NCBI GenBank assembly: GCA_016703325.1
Contig: JADJCH010000062.1
Span: 62,001-126,000, forward strand
Length of the DNA: 64,000 nucleotides
Source: Burkholderiales bacterium
GTDB lineage: Bacteria > Pseudomonadota > Gammaproteobacteria > Burkholderiales > Burkholderiaceae_C
Direction of reading: 5' to 3'
Made by a program: the position numbers and the translations under genes
The notes under the pieces: generated by a model
Databases searched by the model: none
The model's input: only the letters and a program-made list of their open reading frames with translations
What the model was told of the DNA's origin: nothing
In this document: one piece after another, positions 41,214-50,200 of the stretch
Layout: the number at the start of each line of letters is the position of its first letter
How positions within the stretch are numbered: position 1 is the first letter of the stretch

Positions 41214-44089
41214 TCAACCGGCACGCAGCATGCGCGCAGCCAGCGCCTCTCGCAGCGTATCTGCACCGTCCTGCAGGTGGGCCTGCGCTTCGGTGGAAAG
41301 CCCGGGGCGTTTGACCGCCGCCTGCAGTTTTTGCAGCAGGGCCTGGGCCTGTTGACGCTGCAGGCTGCGCAGGTCGGCCCGCCCCGGTGCGGCCGGGCGC
41401 AGCAGCTGGCCGGTCAGGCGGGCCAGGTGGTCGCGCTGCAGTTCGCGGCGGTCGGCGCTGATGTCCCCTCGCGGGGCCGACAGCTCGGCCCAGATCTCGC
41501 GCTCCAGCCGGCTGTGCAGCTCGGCCAGCCGCAGTGTCTGCCCGGGCGCGCTCGCCTTGCCTTCGCTGTCCAGCAGGCGCTGGGCCACGCCGTCGCTGAG
41601 CAACTGGGCCAGCAGGCTGCGGCGCAACTCGGCCAGCACGTTGGCGGGCGAGTAGTCGGTGGCCACCGCGCTGCCGCTTTCTTCCAGGGCGTCGCGGCGC
41701 TCCAGAAAGTCCGGCGCCAGCCGGCGCTGCAGGGCCGCAGAGACGCTCAGCCCTTCGGCCGAGAACACCCCGCGGGCCAGCAGGTCCAGCGCCTCACGCT
41801 GGCGCTCGGCGGCCAGCGGCTGCAGCGGGTCGCGCCCGCTGCCGGGTGCGTCGCGCAGGGTGCGCACGCCGCCCACCTGGCGCGCCAGGATGCCGGCGCT
41901 GCGGCCCACGTCACGCAGCGCGTAGGACACGATGCGGCGCAACAGCGGGTACTCCGACTGCGCGTCCAGCGGCCGCTGCTCCAGCCGGGCCAGCAGGTCG
42001 CGGGCGATCTCCAGGCGATTGCGGGCGAAGGCCACCGGGTCATCGCCCAGGTCACCCTGCAGGGTTTCCGGATCGATGCCGAGGTAGTTGTCCTCGTCGG
42101 TGCCGTAGGCCAGTTCCGGCTCGACACCGCGGGCGGCGATGCGGGCCAGCTCGGCCGCCTCCTGCTGCGGCGCCAGCGGCCGGTAGGCGTATTCGATGGC
42201 CCAGAAGTCGTAGGGGCCCAGCGTGGTCTGGAAGGGTGCCGGCCGGGGTTCACCGGGGCGGCCCAGGTTGATCGGCGCGTACTCCATCACCGAGCCGGTG
42301 AAGGCCTGGGTGGCGGTGAAGGCCGCATCCGCGGTCTGCCGCTCGCTGAAGGCCCGCGAGGCGCGGAAGTTGTGGCGCAGGCCCAGGGTGTGGCCCACCT
42401 CGTGCATCGTCACATCCTTCAGGTAGGCGCGCACGAAGGCCTCGGCCTCCGGGCCGGCCGGATCCAGGCCGTCGCGCCACTGCAAGACGTCCATCGCGTA
42501 ACCCAGCTGCTCGGCGGACTGGTCGGCGTGCTGGCAGCTTTCGTCGTGGCGGTGGGCCACGCCCAGCTCGCGCAGCAGGTCACCGGCCTGCATCAGGCGG
42601 GCCCAGTCGGCAGACTGCACCGCGGGGCTGGCGGTGAGCACCTGGGCCCGGGCGGCGCGCAGGTTGCGGGCCGACAGGCTCTCCAGCCCGATGTCCGCGT
42701 CCAGGATCTCCCCGCTGCGCGGGTCCACATGGCTGGGCCCGATGGCGCCGAAGCTGGGCGAGCCGTTGACCATCCAGCGCACCGAGGCCGCGCTGGTGTC
42801 CAGGGTGTCGAAGTCGGCATCGTCGCTCTGCTGCTTGACGACGATGGCGTCCTTGAAGCCGATCTTCTCGAAGGCCCGGTTCCACTCCAGGATGCCGTCC
42901 CGAACCACATCGCGGTACTTGAGAGGCAGGTTGCGGTCCAGCCAGTAGGTGATGGGTTTGACCGGCTCGGACAAGGCTGTGGTCGGGTCCTTCTTCTCCA
43001 GTCGCCAGCGGTTCACATGGCGCAGCCTGGCTGTGCGCGCCAGGTCATCGGTGAAGTCGTGGGTCAGCGTGACGAAGTGGCCCAGGCGCGCATCGGCCGC
43101 GCGCGGGCGCATCGGCTGCAGCGGCAGGCGGGTCAAGGACAGCTGCAACCGCACGAACAGGCTGCGGGCGTCGGGCAGGTAAGACGGCGTCGAAGGCGCC
43201 GGCGTGCCGGGCGCCGCGCCGGGCTGCGGCACCGCAAGGCTGGCGGTGGCGAAATGCTGCATCAGCTCCAGCACCAGCTCGTCGGGTTTGCCGCGGGCCT
43301 GGGTGATGGCGGAATTGCGCCCGTCCCAGCTGTAGCCCTGCCGATAGGACCGCTGCAGCTGCATGCCCAGGCCGAGCAGATCCCCGGCAAACAGACCGTT
43401 GACCTCCACCAGGAAGGTCTTGCGCTCCGGGTGCGGCTGGCTGGCCACCGAAGTGCTGCCGATCAGGCTGGGCGAATACCCCGCAGCCACCGCCCGCGCG
43501 GCCGGTGTGCCCGGCTGGGCAGCAAACTCGGTGTTGCGTGCGATCAGCTGGATCTGGTTGTGGATGCGCCGGAACTCCACCAGCTGCGGCCCGCCGTAGG
43601 GGTTCCAGCGGCTGGCCATCAGACCACCAAAAACACCGTTCTCGCCGATGCCCCCGGCGATCTTGGGCGACAGGAAGAGGGGCACGCCCAGGTCCTTGTC
43701 GCTCAGCTCCAGCCAGAACTTCTCGTCCTTCTGCCACACCGGCAGGCTGGCGTCGATGCGTTTGGCGTCCTTGATGACGTTGGCGAAGGCCGGCGGTTGA
43801 CCGGGCTGCGGTGCAGCCGGGGCGGCCGCCGGAACGGCGCTGGCCGCGCCGGCCGCAGGTTTGACTCCCGGCCCCGCCGTCCTGGCCGGCCCGGCGGCAG
43901 AAGCGGCTCCCGCCGCGGGAGCCGCCGATGCGGCTGGTTTCGCCGGTGCCGCCGTTGCTGCGGGCTGGAGTTCGCGCCCGGCATCTGAGCACAGGCCGTC
44001 AACAAAGCGGCCAGAGCCGTCGCCGTCAGGGCCAGGCTGCCCCCCTTCGCCGTGCCGCGCAACGTCAGATGCAGATGAGAAGTGCTCAT
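41214..44089 (-). CDS. Zinc-dependent metalloprotease lipoprotein (DUF5117/DUF5118-like), frameshifted N terminus
   Basis: The main frame (41214-43739 and beyond) has the zinc site HEVGHTLGLRHNFR and the family start PAFANVIKDAKRIDASLPVWQKDEKFWLEL, which begins upstream of the GTG at 43739. No ATG, GTG or TTG exists in that frame further upstream before a stop at 44091. The signal peptide (ATG at 44089, lipobox LTAC at residue 33, ACAQMPGA) is in another frame. Joining them needs a shift of one base near 43970-43980, where GC runs occur. Either a real frameshift, phase variation or an assembly error is present. A 19-G tract lies 22 bases upstream of the ATG. The family role is unknown; the mature enzyme would be periplasmic or surface-bound. 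Confidence 0.8.
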
Positions 44090-44110
44090 TTCAACCAATC
44101 AACAAACAGA

Positions 44111-44138
44111 GGGGGGGGGGGGGGGGGGGCGGGGGGGG
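44111..44138. repeat. Homopolymeric G tract (G19-C-G8)
   Basis: Nineteen Gs, one C and eight more Gs in a row. On the metalloprotease coding strand this is a C8-G-C19 tract ending 22 bases before the ATG at 44089. Tracts of this length slip during replication and often switch promoters in phase-variable genes. A sequencing or assembly artefact is also possible. Confidence 0.75.
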
Positions 44139-44210
44139 CGGTCGGCCCGGTCCGCCCGGGGCGCCCCCTTGAGGGGGTGCGGCGTCAGCCGCTGCGGGGG
44201 TGGGCCCAAG

Positions 44211-45935
44211 TCATGCCCGGAACTTGGAGGTGATCGGGTAACGCCAATCCCGCCCGAAGGCCCGGTGCGTGATGCGGATGCCCACCGGCGCCTGGCGGCG
44301 CTTGTATTCGTTCAGCTTGATCAGCCGGGTCACCCGCTCGACGTCGGCAGGGGTGTAGCCCGCCGCGACGATCTCCTCGATGCTGCGGTCCTCCTCCATG
44401 TACATCGCGAGGATGGCGTCCAGCACCTCGTAAGGCGGCAGGCTGTCCTGGTCGCACTGGTCCGGTCGCAGCTCTGCCGACGGTGGGCGGGTGATGATGC
44501 GCTCGGGGATCACCGGCGCCTGGCCCGCGGCCACCGCCTGCGCATTGCGCCAGTTCGCCAACCGCCACACCAGTGTCTTGGCGACGTCCTTGATCACCGC
44601 GAAGCCGCCGGCCATGTCACCGTAGAGCGTGCAGTAGCCGGTGGCCATCTCGCTCTTGTTGCCGGTGGTCAGCACGATGGAGCCGAACTTGTTGGACAGC
44701 GCCATCAGCAGCGTGCCGCGGATGCGCGCCTGGATGTTCTCCTCGGTCGCATCCTCGGGCCGGCCGGCGAAGTCTGCCGACAGCGTGGCGCGGAAGTCGT
44801 CGAACATCGGCACGATGCTCATCTCGTCGTATCGCACCCCCAGGCGCTGGGCCATCTCGCGGGCATCGACCCAGGAGATCTCGGCGGTGTAGGGGCTGGG
44901 CATCATCACGCAGCGCACCTTGTCCGCCCCCAGCGCATCCACCGCAATGGCCAGCACCAGCGCCGAATCCACCCCGCCGGACAGGCCGATGATCGCGCCC
45001 GGGAAACCGTTCTTGCCCAGGTAGTCGCGCACCCCGGTGACCAGCGCAGACCAGGCCTGCTCCTCCAGTGACGGGTGCGGCAGCAGCTCACCGGACACGG
45101 CGATGCGGCCCTCTGGGCTGCGGCTCAGGTCAACCAGCGCCTCGGTTTCGGCGAAGGTCACCGCGCGGGTGCGCACCTCCCCGTCTGCATCGACCGCAAA
45201 GGAAGCGCCATCGAAGACGATCTCGTCCTGCCCGCCCACCAGGTGGGCGTACAGCAGCGGCTGGCCCAGGTGGCGGGCCCGCTCGGCCATGCGGGCCTCG
45301 CGCTCGGCCGCCTTGCCGAGGTGGAAGGGTGAGGCGTTGAGCACCAGCAGCACCTGCGCACCCGCAGCCCGGGCGGCGTCCCCGGGCTCGTCGAACCAGG
45401 CGTCCTCGCAGATGTTGACCCCAAAACGCAGACCGCCGGCCTCGAACACCAGCGGGCCGAACCGGCCGCCCAGCGACGCATCCCGCCCGGAGATGAAGTA
45501 GCGCCGCTCGTCGAAAACCTGGTAGTTGGGCAGCTCGCGTTTGGCATAGGTCGCCAGCACCTGCCCATCCCCCAGCAGCGAAGCGGCATTCACACACGTC
45601 GGCATGGACCAGGAGCGCGTGCGAACATCCATCGCATCGGCCAGACCGGGCAGTGCACGGGGATGGCCGACCAGGAGCTGGAAGTCGCGCAGATCGGCCA
45701 GCTGTGCAGCGCAGTCGACCAGCGCCCGCTCGCAGGCGGCCAGGAAGGCGGGGCGCAGCAGCAGGTCCTCGGGTGGATAACCGGTCAATGCCAGTTCCGG
45801 CGCCAACGCCAGGCAGGCCCCGGCCGCGTGCGCGCGACGGGCCGCTTCGGCCAGCCGTCGGGCATTGCCGGCCAGGTCGCCGACAACGGGGTTGAACTGC
45901 AGCAGGGCGACCCGGACCGGGGGTGTCGATGTCAT
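44211..45935 (-). CDS. nadE: Glutamine-dependent NAD+ synthetase
   Basis: A 574-aa two-domain enzyme that amidates deamido-NAD to NAD+. The N-terminal nitrilase-type glutaminase (about 1-270) shows Glu in APELALTGYPPEDLL, Lys in YAKRELPNYQVFDE and Cys in GVNICEDAWF. The C-terminal synthetase carries the PP-loop IGLSGGVDSAL, then TGNKSEMATGYCTLYGDMAGG. The ATG at 45935 gives the proper nitrilase start VRVALLQFNPVVGDLAGN; the longer frame to 46232 runs into the divergent gene. Its start codon shares bases with a possible ATG of the opposite gene. Confidence 0.95.
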   Translation of the reverse strand: MTSTPPVRVALLQFNPVVGDLAGNARRLAEAARRAHAAGACLALAPELALTGYPPEDLLLRPAFLAACERALVDCAAQLADLRDFQLLVGHPRALPGLADAMDVRTRSWSMPTCVNAASLLGDGQVLATYAKRELPNYQVFDERRYFISGRDASLGGRFGPLVFEAGGLRFGVNICEDAWFDEPGDAARAAGAQVLLVLNASPFHLGKAAEREARMAERARHLGQPLLYAHLVGGQDEIVFDGASFAVDADGEVRTRAVTFAETEALVDLSRSPEGRIAVSGELLPHPSLEEQAWSALVTGVRDYLGKNGFPGAIIGLSGGVDSALVLAIAVDALGADKVRCVMMPSPYTAEISWVDAREMAQRLGVRYDEMSIVPMFDDFRATLSADFAGRPEDATEENIQARIRGTLLMALSNKFGSIVLTTGNKSEMATGYCTLYGDMAGGFAVIKDVAKTLVWRLANWRNAQAVAAGQAPVIPERIITRPPSAELRPDQCDQDSLPPYEVLDAILAMYMEEDRSIEEIVAAGYTPADVERVTRLIKLNEYKRRQAPVGIRITHRAFGRDWRYPITSKFRA

Positions 45936-45954
45936 GGACAGGAAGGAAGGCAGC

Positions 45955-47241
45955 GTGGAACACGACGACCCGCAGCAAGCCGCTGCGGCGGACAAGGATG
46001 GTAACCCTGGCCCGGCTCCGGCATGGGCCACGCAGGCGTTGACGGATCCCCGCGAGTGGACGCTGCGCTGGCAACACAACCCCCATGAACTCGACTCCGT
46101 GGCCTGGGATGCCCTGCTGGCCACCAGCCCCGAGCCCACGCCCTTCCTGCGCCACGCCTGGCTGTGCGCGCTGCACGACTCCGGCAGCGCCTGCGCGGCC
46201 ACCGGCTGGCAGCCGGCCTTTCTCACCGCCACCGGGCCGGATGGCCGGCTGGAGGCGGCTTGTGCGCTGTACCTGAAATCCCACTCCTGGGGCGAATACG
46301 TGTTCGACTGGGCCTGGGCGGACGCCTACCGCCGCCACGGCCTGACCTACTACCCGAAGCTGCTGGGCGCGGTACCCTTCACGCCCGTGCCCGGCACCCG
46401 GCTGCTGGCGCGCGACGAGGCGGGGCGGCAGACGCTGCTTGCAGGCATCGACGCCCTGATGCGTGAGCGCTCGCTCTCATCAGCCCACCTGCTGTTTCTG
46501 GCCGAGAGCGACCGGGCCGCGGCCGCGTCGGCCGGTTGGCTGTTGCGGCGCACGGTGCAGTTCCACTGGCTCAACCGCAGCCAGATCTCACCCGGATCAC
46601 CCGACTACGCGGACTTCGACGATTTCCTCGCCGGGATGCAGAGCGCCAAGCGCAAAAAGATCCGCCAGGAGCGCCGCTATGTGCGCGAAGCCGGCGTGAC
46701 CTTCCGTGTGCGCCAGGGATCGGAGATCAGCGAGGCGGACTGGGACTTCTTTCACCACTGCTACGGCCTCACCTACCGCGCCCACCGCAGCACGCCTTAC
46801 CTGACGCGCGAGTTCTTCCGACTCACCGCGCGGGACCTGCCCGATCACTGGCTGATGTTCATCGCCGAACGCGAGGGGCAGGCCATCGCGGCCTCCCTGC
46901 TGGCCACCGATCCGGAGCGCCGGGTGGCCTGGGGACGTTATTGGGGCAGCACCGAGGCGGTGCCCTGCCTGCATTTCGAGGCCTGCTACTACCAACCGCT
47001 GCAGTGGTGCATCGAGCAGGGATACCGGCGCTTCGAGGGCGGGGCCCAGGGCGAACACAAGATGGCGCGCGGGCTGCTGCCGATCACCACCTGGTCGGCC
47101 CACAGCCTGCTGCACCCGGCCTTTCAGGATGCGGTGGCGCGATTCCTGGAGCGCGAAGGCCAGGGCATGTCCGCCTACGTGGACGAGTTGGGCGAACGGG
47201 GCCCGTTCAAGCAGCCCACCGAAGTGTCGGACCGCGGCTGA
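45955..47241 (+). CDS. FemAB-like peptidoglycan-biosynthesis-type N-acyltransferase (DUF482)
   Basis: A 428-aa GNAT-fold protein. Typical blocks are PTPFLRHAWLCALHDSGSA, LEAACALYLKSHSWGEYVFDW, KRKKIRQERRYVREAGV, and a C terminus with RFEGGAQGEHKMARGLLPITTWSAH. Proteins of this group are often called peptidogalycan biosynthesis proteins; the true acyl acceptor is not known. I prefer the GTG at 45955 because AGGAAGG lies just upstream; an in-frame ATG at 45934 would overlap the nadE start on the other strand. Confidence 0.85.
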   Translation: MEHDDPQQAAAADKDGNPGPAPAWATQALTDPREWTLRWQHNPHELDSVAWDALLATSPEPTPFLRHAWLCALHDSGSACAATGWQPAFLTATGPDGRLEAACALYLKSHSWGEYVFDWAWADAYRRHGLTYYPKLLGAVPFTPVPGTRLLARDEAGRQTLLAGIDALMRERSLSSAHLLFLAESDRAAAASAGWLLRRTVQFHWLNRSQISPGSPDYADFDDFLAGMQSAKRKKIRQERRYVREAGVTFRVRQGSEISEADWDFFHHCYGLTYRAHRSTPYLTREFFRLTARDLPDHWLMFIAEREGQAIAASLLATDPERRVAWGRYWGSTEAVPCLHFEACYYQPLQWCIEQGYRRFEGGAQGEHKMARGLLPITTWSAHSLLHPAFQDAVARFLEREGQGMSAYVDELGERGPFKQPTEVSDRG

Positions 47242-47256
47242 CGCAACGGCGAATCT

Positions 47257-50200
47257 TCAGCCCGGCGCCGCAACCGGAGCACGGTGACCGCGCAGGAAGT
47301 CCTCCAACTCCTGCTGCGGCAGCGGCCTGGAGTACAAGAATCCCTGGCTGAAGGAACAACCCTCCGCACGGATGAACTCGTGCTGCTCAGCGGTCTCCAC
47401 CCCTTCGGCGACCACTTCCAGCCCCAGAATCTCCCCCAGGCGCAGCACGGACCGGGCGATGGCCACCCCGTTGGGGTCGGCCGGGATGTCTCGCACAAAC
47501 GACTGGTCGAGCTTGAGTTTGGTCACCGGCAAACGGTTGAGGTAGGCCAGCGACGAATACCCGGTGCCGAAGTCATCGATCGCCAGCCCGAACCCCAGCT
47601 GCCGGAGCTCCTCCAGCACCCGCACCGACGATGCACTCTCGTGCATCACATAACTCTCCGTCAGCTCCAGCATCACCCGCTGCGGCGGACAGCCCGTCTC
47701 ACTCAGAATGCGCTGCACCAGCTCGACAAACCCCGGTTTGGCCACCTGGCGGCCGGACACGTTGACCGAAACGAAGTCCAGCACCATGCCGGCAGCGGCC
47801 CAGGCCTGCAGCCGGGTGCAGGCCTCGCGCAGCACCCATTCACCCAGCGGCAGGATCAGCCCGCTGTCCTCGGCCAGGGGGATGAACTTCGCCGGGGGAA
47901 TCCAGCCCAGTTCGGGATGGTTCCACCGCGCCAGGGCTTCGACACCCACACACTGCATTGACGTCGCCCGCAACACCGGCTGGTAGTGCAGGGCCAGCTC
48001 GCCTGCGTCCATGGCTCGGCGCAGGTCGCGGTTCAACTGCATGCGCTCTTCGACCAGCTCCGACATGGCCTGGGTGAAGAAGTGCAGCTGGTTGCGCCCG
48101 GCATCCTTGGAGCGGTACATGGCCAGGTCGGCGAACCGCAGCAGGGTGTCGATGTCGCTCCCGTCCTTGGGATAGGTGGCGATGCCGATGCTGGCAGTGA
48201 CAAACAGCTGCCCACCCTTGACTTCAAAGGGTTCGGCCAGCCCCGCCAGCAGCTTGCGCGCGGTGGCCTCCAGGGCCAGGGTGTCCCGCGCGTCCTCGAT
48301 CAGCACGGTGAATTCGTCCCCGCTCAACCGGGCCACGGTGTCGCCTGCCCGGGTGAGTGCACTGAGGCGCTGGGCCACCTGGCACAGCAGCTGGTCGCCC
48401 ACCGGGTGACCATAGGTGTCGTTGACCTGCTTGAAATTGTCCAGATCGATGAACAGCAGCGCCAGCTCTCGTCCGGCGCGCTGCGCCTGGGCGATGGCAT
48501 GGCCGAGGCGGTCCACGAACAGGAAGCGGTTGGGCAGCCCGGTCAGCACGTCGAAATGCGCCAGGTGGTGGATGCGCTCCTGCGACAGCTTCTGCTCGGT
48601 GATGTCGTACAGGACGGCGATGTAGCGCTCCGGCCGGCCGTCGGCATCCCGTACGCAGGACAGGCTGATCCACAGCGGTTGAACCCGGCCGTCGTGGTGC
48701 TGATGGGAGATCTCCCCCTGCCAGGACCCTGTCGCTTCGACCACCTGGGCCAGTTCGCAGCAAAAAGCTTCGGACATGCGCTGCGATCGGAACTCACCAC
48801 AGTGTCGGCCTTCCACCTCGGCCGCCGGGTAGCCGGTGATGCGGGTGAAGGCCGGGTTCACCTGCAGGATCCGCCCGTTGGCGTCCACGATGACGATGCC
48901 GTCCAGCGTGCTGGTGAACACGCTGGCGGCCAGGCGCAGCTGCGCCTCGGAGCGCACACGTTCGGTCAGGTCCCGAATGAAGCCGACGAAGCGTCGCCCC
49001 CCGTCGGCCAGCTTCTGCACCCCGACGCTCAAATAGAGGTCGATCTCGCGGCCGTCCTTGCCAAGCCCCTTGACCTCACGGCCCAGGCCGACCACCCGGG
49101 ACGCTTTGCCTTCGACATAACCCTGCACGTCGGCATCGTGCCGCTGCCGGGCATGCGACGGCATCAGCCGGTTGATGCTGGTGCCCAGCAGTTCGTCACG
49201 GCGGTAGCCGAACAGCGTTTCGCAGGCTGCATTGCACTGCTCGATGCTGCCGCGCTCGTCAATGACCAGCACGGCGTCCGGCGCGGCTTCCAGCAGCGTA
49301 CGGCTGCGCGCCAGGCTCTCCTCCAGCGCCAGCTGCGCCAGCTTGCGCGCGGCAATGTCGGTGACGAATCCAGCCATGCGCACCGGCTGCCCCCGGGCGT
49401 CGCGCACCGCCTCGCCGCGGCATTGAATCCAGAGCCACTCCCCTGATTTCCTGCGCAGCCGGTACTCCAGATCAAAGATCCGGCCATCGTCCAGGTGGGC
49501 CTGCAGCGCTGCAGCCACACGCTCCCGGTCCTCCGGATGAGCCAGTTCGTGATGCAGCAGCGACACGTTCGACAGATCCAGCTCACCCTCTGAGTGGCCG
49601 AGCATCTCGAACAGGCGGGGTGACAGGTGCACAGTGGCGCCAGGCAGATCCCAGTCCCACAGTGCATCGCGGGTGCCCCGCAGGGCCAGCTCGTAACGTT
49701 CGTTGCTGACCTGCAGCGCCCTCTCGACGGCGACCTGCGTCGTCACATCCTCGAACACCAGCACCGCCCCGTCGATCAGCCCATCGCTGCGCCGCTTGGG
49801 CATCACCTCCAGCCGATAGGTCTTGCCGGCGGCTCCGGCAAAACGTTCGATCCGGCCCGGCCGGCCCGTCTCGAGCGTCTCGCGCACCAGCGCCAGCAGC
49901 CCGGGCACCTCCATGCGCCACTGCACGGCAAACAGGGAGGCCTGGGCCAGGGGCGTATCCACCTGCACCAGCCAGAAGCAGGCCGCGTTGGCCCGGGTGA
50001 CCTTCATCTGCTGGTCCACCACGATCACCGGGAAGGTCAGGCTCTCCTTGACGTTGAGCAGGTCGCTGGCTGTCTCCTCCAGCTCCGTGGATTTGACCTG
50101 CAGCTCCTCGTTGACCGTCAGCAGTTCCTCGTTGGTGGACTGCAGCTCCTCATTCGAGGTCTGCAGCTCCTCATTGGTGGACTGCAGCTCCTCGTTGGTG

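Noticed and set aside
41277..43988. 903-codon open frame on the plus strand
   Set aside because: Shadow of the metalloprotease gene on the minus strand, which has the HEVGHTLGLRH zinc site.
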